A DNA stretch of 64,000 nt from contig JAACJM010000059.1 in NCBI GenBank assembly GCA_013368315.1, forward strand, positions 62,001 through 126,000, in the 5' to 3' direction. This DNA comes from Tetrapyrgos nigripes. Its lineage: Eukaryota; Basidiomycota; Agaricomycetes; Agaricales; Campanellaceae. A model generated the notes under the pieces. It ran no database searches and was not told where the DNA came from. It was given only the letters and a program-made list of their open reading frames with translations. Shown here one piece after another: positions 35,404-44,540 of the stretch; position 1 is the first letter of the stretch, and each line of letters begins with the position of its first letter. A program made the position numbers and the translations under genes.

Positions 35404-37608
35404 TCACGGTATCCTTCTGTCACCATGGATCAAAAGAACCGTATCCCGAGCTTGCTTCAGAGTTGCCTCAACACCCGCAAATCGAGGCTCGCATCTACAT
35501 TCAAAAGGAGGAGGGAGTCTGGTATATTGGATGTAAAATCAGCCTGGCACCTGCTTGCAAATGTAGCTTATAAGGACGACTTACGATATGACTCCTTCTC
35601 CAACGTCCTCTGAAGTACTAGGTATAACGATCTGTCCAGAACCGTTCGGCGAAGGTTTGATTGACATTCCCCATAGTATCATGGTGATATCAATGAAAAG
35701 ACCTTTGTTAGCAAAGTATCTTCCAACACATACCCTAGAATCCATGTGGATGTGCTATTATCAAACATTGGAAGCAAAGTGCTGACCTTTTCCCGAAACC
35801 AAATGTGAAGTTGCCTTCATCTTTCTCATCCTTCAGCTTCCCATCTGAAGTCAGATGTCTTTCAGGTCGAAATTCAGTAGCATCTGTGCCATAAATTTGC
35901 GGATCGCGGTTGATGGTCCTGGTGGAACAATTTTGGTGAGTAAACTTGAAACCATTCAGCCATATGCAATTTCTTACCAAATATTAGGGATACAGACTGA
36001 TCCTTTTGGAATTATTTTGCCATCGAAATAATCGTCCTGTCTTTCAATCTACGAGCTGAAACATCACTCGACCAGTATGAAGCTTACCCTCACAGACTGA
36101 TAAATTATACCAAAGGGCCCAGGAGGTCTCCACCGTAACATCTAGTAAAGTACGCCAGCCTTTAGTACCACAACCCCATGCAACCAGGTAAATCAACTCA
36201 CTTCTCGGATGATGGCGCGAACAAAAGGGAGATGATTCATATCGGAAAACGAAGGCAAACGAGATCGACCAATGACCGTGTCAATCTCCTCTTGAGCCTT
36301 TCGTTGGATGTGAGGAAATTGGATCATGATGAGAAAGAACCAGGCGAGACTAGCGGAGGTCTATTTTTGCGAAAGTCAATAAATGCTCACCACTGACCTG
36401 ATCATCGAGCACTTACAGTCTCATAACCAGCCCCACTAGTAAGCATCCATTCCATAGTGAACAATCACTCATACATACAACAAGGACGAAAGACTTACTA
36501 AATCATCGCTGCTGCCCAAGCCGATTCAAGATCGTTCAGCTCGTGACGTGATCTTGATTCGACTAGCTTTGAACAAAGACTCGGCCTGTGTTCTCCAGAA
36601 ACCTATAACCAACAACTTTTAAACACACATTCCAGGAGAAATAAAAGAGTAAACCCACCATTTTGTCCTTCACTACCTCATACTTCTCCAAAAACATTGA
36701 CGAAAGCTTTTGAAAGTTCTTTTTAGCGTATTTCTTCCATGGAGCCAAAAATGCTGGCAGGTGCTCCAGAATTGGCATTGTTTCGACAAGATGTGATCCG
36801 GGCTGAAGGGCTGTACGCATCTTATCCATATACTCATCCATTAAGCGTACAGATGGATCGTCCAGGGACCGTAGAGGAGGTTGATCGTACATGATGGATA
36901 AGATGGTTGAAGCCATCACTCTGCAAAATATGGCTGTAAAGTTCTGGACGAGAGAACATGAACTCAGCAGACTGCACCTTCGAACGTTGTTTTTCCGCTT
37001 CTCTGGCTGAGTCAACATCTCGTATGCAAAAAGGATCCCTTCATCCGTCTGAATAGTCTCAAATTCTAGCAATGACTTCACCCCTAATTGTGCTTCGCTT
37101 GCTCGCCGCATCCTCCGCCAGCTGTGGAGAACGTTTTTCTTCAAGCTTCAGATCAAATTTGCGAATAAGATTGCACTTACATGTCACCATTTGACATAGC
37201 GAAGTTCAGATTGCCGGATAGATATTCACTTGCTACAATCATACGAGGTCTAGAATAATTACTAGCCCGACGATCTAGTAATTCTGTGGCGGCTTTCGCA
37301 CTGTTAATAATAACGACGGGCTTCCCAAGGAGTTCAAGGTATGTCAATGGTCCTGATGGATGAGAGATGATTCTGAGCTAAGATTTAGCGCTTCTAGAAT
37401 GCAGCTCACCGTATTCTTGTGCAAATCTATGGAAGAGATGCCATGGCCTGGGCTTTCCCAGCACCGTTAGATACTTGAGATTTCCGACAATAGGCAGACG
37501 AGGAGGACCAGGGGGTAGTGGGCCTCGATTTCCTCGAAGATAAAGAATAGCCAAGGCGATTATAAGCACACCGACAAGTACCGGAAACCCGGTGCCTTCA
37601 TAAATCAT
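35404..37608 (-). CDS. cytochrome P450 monooxygenase, intact 12-exon gene, 522 aa
   Basis: Heme-thiolate monooxygenase, probably anchored in the ER by residues about 8-24 (FPVLVGVLIIALAILYL). Exons (minus strand): 37608-37410, 37352-37181, 37121-36978, 36920-36659, 36602-36499, 36435-36417, 36360-36202, 36141-36088, 36036-35978, 35918-35787, 35734-35585, 35518-35404. They total 1569 nt and stay in phase throughout. Landmarks: hinge LPPGPPRLPIVGN; C-helix WRRMRR; I-helix AGYET in a 19-nt microexon; K-helix EMLR (ExxR); FRPERHL; heme motif FGFGKRVCVG with Cys ligand, split by an intron after the first base or two of the Arg-Val junction. Length is normal for a fungal P450. The substrate cannot be told from sequence. 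It is the middle of three tandem copies, the other two being pseudogenes. The exon model is manual, so single borders may move. Confidence 0.85.
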
Positions 37609-38195
37609 GGTCAGCCTGAAAATGCGGGAAAGCTGGCCTGGATTAACGGATTAGTTCTTATACTGTAACTCTGTGCCTCTTAGTCAGTGGCCGCCCTCAT
37701 GATCAGTGCCACTCATTCAGCGCTAGCCGATAATAGAGATACTATCCGAGAACGCCGTTTTCAAGTACGTACAATGACAAGGCGCTTGGAAACTGTCAAT
37801 CATAAGCAATCTGAGCAAAAGAAGCTAGATGAAGAGGGGAGTGGAAATAGCCATTGCATCTGGACTGAGGACAGCTTTGAAAAATGAAGGATTCAGAATG
37901 ATCAGTTAACTTGAGCATCGCTTCTAGGGGAAAAAAGATTAGTGGAAGGTACAACCAAGGTTCAACTTTGGCAGATGAGGAGGATCGGCAAAGCACGTCC
38001 AAGCCAACTTCAGACTTTGAGGCTGTTTGAAAGAACGTGGACAGCCATAATGCTTTGATCTTGCACGAATTGTCTATATATTTGATATCCATTCTGTCAC
38101 TTTCTGGGAATTCTTTTCAGGGCATCCTTCTGTCACTATGGACCGAAAAGACTACATATAGACATAGTGGGTATCGTCAGTCTGGTTTCCCGAGA

Positions 38196-39287
38196 CTACG
38201 AAAGGACCGCATCCCGAGCTTGCTTCAGAATTGCCTCAACACCTGCAAATCGAGGTTCGCATCTACATTCAAAAGGAGGAGGGAGTCTGATATGTTGCAT
38301 GTAAAATCAGCCTGGATTATGTGTGCAAATGTGGCTCATGGGGATGACTTACGATACGAATCCTTCTCCGACATCCTCTGAAGTACTAGGTATAACAATC
38401 TGTCCAGAACTGTTCGGCGAAGGCTTAATTGACATTGCCCATAGTATCATGGTGATATTAATGAAAAGAGCTTTGTTAGCAAAGTATCTTCCAACGCATA
38501 CCCTATAAATTGATTCAATGTGGGTATACTATCATCAGACATTCGCAAAAAAGTGCGGACCTTTTCCCGAAACCAAATGTGAAGTTACCTTCATCTTTTT
38601 TGTCCTTCAGCTTCCCATCTGAACCCAGATGCCTTTCAGGTTGAAATTCATTAGCGTCTTTGCCATAAATCTGTGGATCGCGGTTGATGGTCCTAGTGGA
38701 ACAATTTTGGTGAGTGAACTTGAAGCCATTTAGCCATAGAAATTTCGTACCAAATATTAGAGATGCAGAGTGATCCCCCTGGAATCATCTGACCATCGAA
38801 GTAATCGTCCTGTGTTTGAATCCACCAACTGATTTGTCAGTGATCTCAGCATCCCTCGACTACTTTTCTGGTGAACACCCACTTTAACAGAATGATAAAC
38901 AACACTGAAGGGAGCTGGAGGTCTCCATCGCAACATCTAGTAGAACAAGCTAGGTGCTAGCTCAAATTCATTAAGATCAGGTTTAAACTCACTTCTTGTA
39001 TGAGGGCGCAAACGTAAGGGAGATGATCCATATCGGAGAAGGAAGGCAAACGAGATCGACCAATTACCGTGTCAATCTCCTCTTGAGCCTTTCGTTGATT
39101 GTGGGGGAATTGAATCATGATAAGAAAGAACCAGGCAAGACTAGCTGAGGTCTACATTTTAGAGAAAAGTCAATAAAAATCTTACCACTGACCAGGCATT
39201 GGTTGTCGTGCACTTACGGTCTCATAAGCAGCCCCACTAGTAATCATACATTCCGTAATGAACATGCATGCCACGAGGACCAAGATA
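38196..39287 (-). pseudogene. cytochrome P450 copy 3, C-terminal half
   Basis: This contains the K-helix/PERF region and the heme motif FGFGKRVCVG (around 38590-38510, again split by an intron). The end, ARFAGVEA-like to the TAG at 38198-38196, is homologous to the last exon of the intact copy. It also holds the exon after the I-helix (LAWFFLIMIQFPHNQ-like). The I-helix microexon reads AAYET instead of AGYET. The gene is interrupted at 39288 by the CACTG-ended element and resumes at 44541. Confidence 0.82.
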
Positions 39288-39510
39288 CACTGGAAGCAAA
39301 TCCCTGTAAATACACCACCATACAGGGGTATTACAGCAGCCTTACTACAAGTCATTCAATAAGTAATACACCTTACATTACAGGAGTATTACAAACACAT
39401 ATATTTTTCAGAACAATCCTGTAGGACTGCTGTAAAGCAGGGGGGATTACAGCAACATTTTGGTGTGACATAGTGTCACAGTAATACATTCTGTAATACC
39501 GCTGAGAAAT
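39288..39510 (+). repeat. left long inverted repeat of the CACTG element
   Basis: This pairs with 44318-44540. It includes TGTGACATAGTGTCACA (itself a short palindrome) near 39464-39480, found inverted at about 44350-44366. Confidence 0.8.
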
Positions 39511-39626
39511 CTATGCTTGCTCGTCGTGTGTGAGAGAGGGACAGAGTGAGAGAGGTTTTGGGGACAAACAATATATATTTGTTTGGTCGCCATAGCTCTC
39601 TCGCGAGGCACCCGAAAGGGAGGCCA
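39511..39626 (-). repeat. Ngaro split direct repeat B2
   Basis: The 116 bp starting CTATGCTTGCTCGTCGTG match B1 with only a few substitutions. Confidence 0.82.
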
Positions 39627-39716
39627 AGCTCAAGCCGGCACAGGCGAACGTATGCACAAACGTAGCTACGTGAGACAGAGAGAAACAAGACAGAGATGGG
39701 AAAGTGGAAGGGTGGG

Positions 39717-39941
39717 TGTGAAAAGTGAGAGAAACTCGAAGCCAAAGACTATCGAGCTCTATGTGAGATATGAAAAGATGAATCAGGACAAGATACATGA
39801 CAACTGCAGTGGGTTGTTAAAGCGTAAGGAGACATAGGGCCAACGGTGGAGGCTAATGGACAATAAAGAGCTCAGTGCATTGACGCGAGACATTGGTCCT
39901 CATGGCATAGACCTCAGTCAATTGTGCATTGACTGGTCCAT
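39717..39941 (-). repeat. Ngaro split direct repeat A2
   Basis: 225 bp matching A1 (43952-44194) except for a deletion of about 18 bp and a few substitutions. It directly abuts B1. Confidence 0.82.
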
Positions 39942-40057
39942 CTATGCTTGCTCGTCGTGTATGAGAGAGGAACAGAGTGAGAGAGGTTTTGGGGACAAAC
40001 AATATATATTTGTTTGGTCGCCATAGCTCTCTCACGAGGCACCCGAAAGGGAGGCCA
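39942..40057 (-). repeat. Ngaro split direct repeat B1
   Basis: 116 bp matching B2. The recombinase frame ends within this repeat (ASLSGAS, stop at 40032). Confidence 0.82.
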
Positions 40058-41090
40058 CCACGGGAGCGAAGGGAAGAGCCAGAGGCTCAGGAGGCAGAGC
40101 GGGAGCAAGGGCCACATGAAGACGAGCAGAAAGATGGAGAATGCGATCTCGGGGGATATCAATGTAAAGTTTGTAAGCGTCACTGTGCCAACGACCGAGC
40201 ATCTGGATTTCATAATCAGCATAACCAACAGAAGCTGCGGAAGACGCAGCTCCTCGCCGGAAGCTATGACCAGAATATTGAGAGGAGTCGAGGCCGATAG
40301 CCGATAGCCTAAGCTTGAGGGTAGATATGAAGGTAGAGCGACGAAGAGGTTGACCAGAGAGGTCAGCAAATAGAGGAGATTCAGGGGGTAGAGGATGAAG
40401 AAGGAAAAGATTTTTGAGAGAGGAGACAGCACAAGTGGGAAGGTCAGGCACAGCAGCGATGGGAATAGTGACACCTTTGCGGAATGGATCAGTTTTTGAT
40501 GCAGGAAGAGTTAGGAAAACGTGGGTTGGATTTTCAATAGAGGGAAAGAATTGAATGGAAGAGCAGGTGAGGTGAATGGATGGATCAAATCTCTCTGAAT
40601 CACCAAGTGTGAATTCCCCCGTACGAAGAAGGCCAGACCATGCAAGTTTGGAGGATGCATCAAAGATAGCATCGGCAACGTTACCCGTATTGAAAGGAAG
40701 GGAAACCATCCGAGTGAGAATATCGAGCGTAATTGGCAGTTTAGGAGTGCGGGTACGCTCACCCTGAAAACGTTTGATGCCACGAATAAGTCGCTGTAAT
40801 GTCAAAGACTCGCATTGATCAAAGGGTAGACCGGCATCGACATGGAGGGATCGGAGAGCTGTGAGGTATCCTTTGATAGTCTTTGGTTGGAGGAATTTAT
40901 CACCAAGATAGGCGACCCATTCCAAGATACCATTTGCTGGGGCTGGAAGGAACTGGCCTGGGGATTCAAGGAACTGGGGATGGAGCCGCATGAATTCAAT
41001 ATAGGATTTCTGTCCGGATGAGTATGTTTTGCGAGTGCTGGATGCAAGGCCATGCCAGAGGAAGAAGGCGACGCGTGGAGAGACGTGAGA
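40032..41090 (-). CDS. Ngaro tyrosine recombinase
   Basis: The product joins the element's double-stranded DNA into the genome. The ATG-initiated frame is 40991-40032, but the same frame is open upstream and the typical N-terminal core HGLASSTRKTYSSGQKSYIE is encoded at about 41070-41000. The domain therefore begins within the overlapping RT frame. Catalytic residues are visible: Arg in GLLRTGEF, His-x-x-Arg in SGHSFRRGAAS, His/Trp in LGRWHSDA and the nucleophile Tyr in YKLYID. The core is about 320-350 aa, normal for this family. No internal stop was seen. Expression probably depends on overlap or reinitiation from the RT frame. Confidence 0.85.
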   Translation of the reverse strand, partial: SHVSPRVAFFLWHGLASSTRKTYSSGQKSYIEFMRLHPQFLESPGQFLPAPANGILEWVAYLGDKFLQPKTIKGYLTALRSLHVDAGLPFDQCESLTLQRLIRGIKRFQGERTRTPKLPITLDILTRMVSLPFNTGNVADAIFDASSKLAWSGLLRTGEFTLGDSERFDPSIHLTCSSIQFFPSIENPTHVFLTLPASKTDPFRKGVTIPIAAVPDLPTCAVSSLKNLFLLHPLPPESPLFADLSGQPLRRSTFISTLKLRLSAIGLDSSQYSGHSFRRGAASSAASVGYADYEIQMLGRWHSDAYKLYIDIPRDRILHLSARLHVALAPALPPEPLALPFAPVVASLSGAS

Positions 41091-42925
41091 GTGTGTTTCG
41101 TACCAACTAGCTGGGGGTCCGGTGAGCAGGATACCTGAGTGAGATGTGGCCCTAGAGAGAATAGGCGGGAGTACTGAAAGCGAGAGGCAGCATCAGCAAG
41201 CGAATTTGCTTCAGAAGGTATCCAAACACAAGTAAAGGAGAAATCAAGACACGCTGCTAGCATCACAATGAGCTGGATAATGGACATGCACTGAGGAGGA
41301 CGGGCAGAGCCCGACGACATCCAAGACACAACATTCTGATTGTCGCAATAAAACGTTACAGTACTATTGCGCCAATGAGAGCCCCAACGGAGGATGGCCT
41401 GAAGGATGGCATAGACCTCCTTGAACTCAATGTCCCTAGTGCGGAAACGACGAGCAACACAAGACGAATACCAGGATGAGCCCCATACACCTCCTAAACC
41501 CTTTTGCCCACTAGCATCTGTCCAAACCTCGACCAGAGGACGCGATTCGGACAATAGACGTACCCTGTTCCAATGCTGACTAAACACACTCCACCACACG
41601 ATATCCGACCGAACCCCTGATGGTATACGAAGAACAGAGAACGGTGATGTGAATTTGGAGGAGAACACGTAGATTCGAGAGAGAAAGGAACGAGAAGAGG
41701 GAATAACTTGAGAGCAGAATTGAAGGAAGCCGGAAAGCTCCTCCAACTCCTTTAGGCAACAACGGCGTTTGAGAGACCATGTGTCCAGTAACTCCGTGAG
41801 GAAATTGAGTTTATCATCAGGCAACCGGGCTTCCATACAAATAGAATCCAGAATAAGGCCTAAAAACTCTATGATTGGAGAAGGCCAGACAGTCTTTGAT
41901 TCTTGAAAATTAAGACCAAGATGTCGGCCGAGGGCCATGACCCATTCCACCACCGCAGAGCTGAGGGTGAGATCAGTGTCAGGTTTGAAAATGAGCAGGA
42001 AGTCATCCAAATAATGACAAAGATGTGCTGGAATATGCCAAGATATAATCCAATGGAGAGCTTCGGCAAAAAGATTGAAAATATACGGTGCGGTCTTCAA
42101 ACCAAAGGTGAGAACCAGCATATAGTAAAACTGATCACGCCAGTGAAACCCCAGCAAGTGGCGGTCAGCAGGACGCACGGGAATGTGTCGAAAAGCCTCT
42201 TTGAGATCGAGTTTTGCCATACTCGAACCAGGACCCGACAAGATTAAATCCTCGATAGCCCGCTCAAACATGTCATAAGCGATGTGGGCTTCTGAATCTG
42301 GAATGCCGTCATTGACCGAACATCCATCAGGCCAAGACAGATGGTTAATGATGTGTGACTTGGCAGGGTTACGCTTGCGGCTAACAACCCCAATGGGGGA
42401 GCACCGAAAGAAAGGAAGAGGAGGGGAAGGAAAGGGACCCGCAACATGCCCATTATCCAACAAATTTTTTACAGCAGAATCCACGAACTCAGGATGTTGA
42501 AAGGCAGTCTTCAAGTTTGAGCATGGCTGATCATACTGGTCTCCGACAAACCCAATATTTGCACCAAATTGAATGATATTGAGTAATGTAGATACAAACA
42601 CGGGATCGGGATAATCTTGTAAATAAAGACCATGCTTCGAGATTGAGTTGAGAGGTAATGTGAGAGTTCGTGATGTCATGAGGGGCGTTACAACGTGGAT
42701 TGGAATTGGGACGTGAAGGGGGTGTTGTGAAAGGAGGAAATAAATTGGAGGGAGGAGGAGGAACCAAAGACGAAAGATCAGGGGACGAAGGACTGGATAG
42801 CAATTGGCACGAGCGAGTAGGAGCATGCCTGGGTCGGCGACCACGCCGACCCGCTCTGCCAGATCTTCATGACTTGGAAACCTTCGGCTTGGTACAAGAG
42901 GACTCCTTGTGTTTGGACGACTCAC
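40802..42925 (-). CDS. Ngaro reverse transcriptase / RNase H
   Basis: The frame of 707 codons contains a DIRS-type reverse transcriptase: GPGSSMAKLDLKEAFRHIPV, then FGLKTAPYIFNLFAEALHWI, then catalytic YLDDFLLIF (about 42010). RNase H has VEVWTDASGQKGLGGVWG, EFKEVYAILQAI and FYCDNQNVVSWM. The last 100 codons (from about 41110) are an out-of-frame reading of the recombinase start, so the functional end is probably near there. Its ATG lies inside the end of gag (59-nt overlap, different frame). Confidence 0.85.
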   Translation of the reverse strand: MSRPNTRSPLVPSRRFPSHEDLAERVGVVADPGMLLLARANCYPVLRPLIFRLWFLLLPPIYFLLSQHPLHVPIPIHVVTPLMTSRTLTLPLNSISKHGLYLQDYPDPVFVSTLLNIIQFGANIGFVGDQYDQPCSNLKTAFQHPEFVDSAVKNLLDNGHVAGPFPSPPLPFFRCSPIGVVSRKRNPAKSHIINHLSWPDGCSVNDGIPDSEAHIAYDMFERAIEDLILSGPGSSMAKLDLKEAFRHIPVRPADRHLLGFHWRDQFYYMLVLTFGLKTAPYIFNLFAEALHWIISWHIPAHLCHYLDDFLLIFKPDTDLTLSSAVVEWVMALGRHLGLNFQESKTVWPSPIIEFLGLILDSICMEARLPDDKLNFLTELLDTWSLKRRCCLKELEELSGFLQFCSQVIPSSRSFLSRIYVFSSKFTSPFSVLRIPSGVRSDIVWWSVFSQHWNRVRLLSESRPLVEVWTDASGQKGLGGVWGSSWYSSCVARRFRTRDIEFKEVYAILQAILRWGSHWRNSTVTFYCDNQNVVSWMSSGSARPPQCMSIIQLIVMLAACLDFSFTCVWIPSEANSLADAASRFQYSRLFSLGPHLTQVSCSPDPQLVGTKHTLTSLHASPSSSGMALHPALAKHTHPDRNPILNSCGSIPSSLNPQASSFQPQQMVSWNGSPILVINSSNQRLSKDTSQLSDPSMSMPVYPLINASL

Positions 42926-44033
42926 AATTCAAGCAACGGTGAATGCGGCCAGCCGGACATTTTGCCTTGGTGCAGGTGCCTTGATTCCACGCAAAACAGG
43001 TTTGCTCTCCTTTGGGCTTCCGAGGAGTCCCAGAAGATGAAGGGGTCGACTTCCGATTCTTCCCAACGAGATGAAGACCCATGAGGACTAGATCAGGGAT
43101 GCCCCAACCCAAGTAGTTCCCATTGACCATATTGCGCCGCTGGATATCATGGAAAGCCATGTGATAACGTACAACTGCAGACCATTCGTACTCCTGAGCA
43201 TAAGAGTGAAGGAGATTGCAATACTCGAAGGTGCTCCGAGAAATAGCGGCGACGGTAGCAGCATCAGCAGTTCCAGCGGCAAAAGAGGTGAGCACAGCAA
43301 AATAGGTGCAGAGGGGACAGTGAAGGGAAGCGAAGGTGGGGTAGTCCTTTGATGATGAAGCGGGAGATTGACCAGTAACCTCATCAACGTTGTCACGGAG
43401 ATGTGAATTGAGTTTATGCAAATCCATCGGCAGAAACTCGTGACGGGCAATGTCCAACAGCGTGTTTTGGGGAATAGAAGGGAAAAGATCGAGCAGCGAC
43501 TTACTAGCAGGAGCAGCGGTAACTGAAGCTGTGGGAAAAGTGGGAGTGGCAGTTGCGGTAGCAGAGGCTGCGGCCTGAGCATTAGCTTGAGAAGTTTGAA
43601 TATCAATGAGGCCCTTCATTAGGTTCATAAGATCTTGCATGGTGACTGGTTCCGTTCCTGTTTCAGGCATGATGGAAGGTGATGGTGAAGCAGGAGGAGA
43701 CTGTGGTAGAGGTGTAGATGATAGGGAAATTAAATGAGGTTCACCAGAGAGGGCAGTGGCACGAGCAGCGGCACGAGGACTGAATTCAGAATCAGGGACT
43801 CCGGGAGATGATGTGGACGGGGCCAGGAGACGGTTACAAATAGGAGAAGGTATCTGATTCCTAGCAATGAAACGGCCTCGATACTGAAAAGTAGCGACTT
43901 GACCTCGAAAGGAGACGGAGTAATGTGAATCCTCAATGGTGATGATGGTCCTGTGAAAAGCGAGAGAAACTCGAAGCCAAAGACTATCGAGCTCTATGTG
44001 AGATATGAAAAGATGAATCAGGACAAGATACAT
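42867..44033 (-). CDS. Ngaro gag-like protein with zinc knuckle
   Basis: A 388-codon frame starts in repeat A1 at ATG 44033. The centre is Ala/Pro/Ser-rich, and the TMQDLMNLMKGLIDIQTSQA region may be helical. A helical capsid-like part follows (FEYCNLLHSYAQEYEWSAVVRYH). The C-terminus has a Cys/His cluster (CFAWNQGTCTKAKC, then HRC) and a CCHC knuckle, CLNCESSKHKESSC. It is probably the nucleic-acid-binding structural protein of the element. Confidence 0.8.
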   Translation of the reverse strand: MYLVLIHLFISHIELDSLWLRVSLAFHRTIITIEDSHYSVSFRGQVATFQYRGRFIARNQIPSPICNRLLAPSTSSPGVPDSEFSPRAAARATALSGEPHLISLSSTPLPQSPPASPSPSIMPETGTEPVTMQDLMNLMKGLIDIQTSQANAQAAASATATATPTFPTASVTAAPASKSLLDLFPSIPQNTLLDIARHEFLPMDLHKLNSHLRDNVDEVTGQSPASSSKDYPTFASLHCPLCTYFAVLTSFAAGTADAATVAAISRSTFEYCNLLHSYAQEYEWSAVVRYHMAFHDIQRRNMVNGNYLGWGIPDLVLMGLHLVGKNRKSTPSSSGTPRKPKGEQTCFAWNQGTCTKAKCPAGRIHRCLNCESSKHKESSCTKPKVSKS

Positions 44034-44194
44034 GACAACTGCAGTGGGTATATATAATCTACAAGGTTGTTAAAGCGTAAGGAGACATAGGGCCAACGGT
44101 GGAGGCTAATGGACAATAAAGAGCTCAGTGCATTGACGCAAGACATTGGTCCTCGTGGCATAGACCTCAGTCAATTGTGCATTGACTGGTCCAT
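43952..44194 (-). repeat. Ngaro split direct repeat A1
   Basis: 243 bp matching A2. Its outer end, GACTGGTCCAT, abuts the inverted-repeat host element, and the gag start codon lies within it. Confidence 0.82.
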
Positions 44195-44199
44195 ACAAA

Positions 44200-44320
44200 G
44201 GTATTTCAGAGTGACACTGGGAGAAATTCCTGGACTTGTTGTAAGGCTGCTGTAATACCCCTGTATGGCAGGGTAATTGCAGGAATTTCTTCCAGTGTCA
44301 ATCTGAAATACCTCTGTATT
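44200..44320. repeat. short imperfect palindrome inside the CACTG element
   Basis: CACTGGGAGAAATTCCTG at 44214 and its inverse GGAATTTCTTCCAGTG at 44282-44297 bracket about 50 bp. The pairing extends outward through GGTATTTCAGA and TCTGAAATACC. This looks like a second, very small CACTG-ended copy or a fold-back within the larger one. Confidence 0.55.
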
Positions 44321-44540
44321 TCTTGGCAGTATTATAGAATGTATTACTGTGACACTATGTCACACTGAAATGTTGCTGTAATCCACCCTGATTTATAGCA
44401 GTCTTGCAAGATTGTTCTGAAAAATATATGTGTTTGTAATACTCCTGTAATGTAAGGTGTATTACTTATTGAATGACTTGTAGTAAGGCTGCTGTAATAC
44501 TCCTGTATGGCAGCATATTTACAGGGATTTGCTTCCAGTG
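44318..44540 (-). repeat. right long inverted repeat of the CACTG element
   Basis: Pairs with 39288-39510 and ends GCTTCCAGTG at 44540, where P450 homology resumes. Confidence 0.8.

Larger units (their letters stand above)
39511..44194 (-). mobile_element. Ngaro-type (DIRS order) tyrosine-recombinase retrotransposon, structurally complete
   Basis: Read on the minus strand the order is repeat A1 (44194-43952), gag, RT/RNase H, tyrosine recombinase, then B1 (40057-39942), A2 (39941-39717) and B2 (39626-39511). These are split direct repeats as in Ngaro elements, which lack LTRs and integrase and insert through a tyrosine recombinase via circular DNA. About 90 bp separates A2 from B2. A2 lacks an 18-19 bp stretch found in A1 near 44049-44067. 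No target duplication is expected for this class. The inverted repeats of the host CACTG element resume directly on both sides. Confidence 0.85.
39288..44540. mobile_element. CACTG-ended inverted-repeat element (CACTA/EnSpm-like, non-autonomous) carrying a nested Ngaro element
   Basis: The element begins CACTGGAAGCAAATCCCTG and ends with its inverse. The inverted repeats are about 223 bp each (39288-39510 and 44318-44540), with internal GTAATAC/ATTACAG motifs repeated in them. ATA flanks both ends (39285-39287 and 44541-44543), consistent with a 3-bp duplication, but the target is ATAG-repetitive so this is weak. CACT(A/G) ends with 3-bp duplications are the CACTA signature. Without the nested Ngaro it is under 0.6 kb and has no coding sequence. 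Confidence 0.75.
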
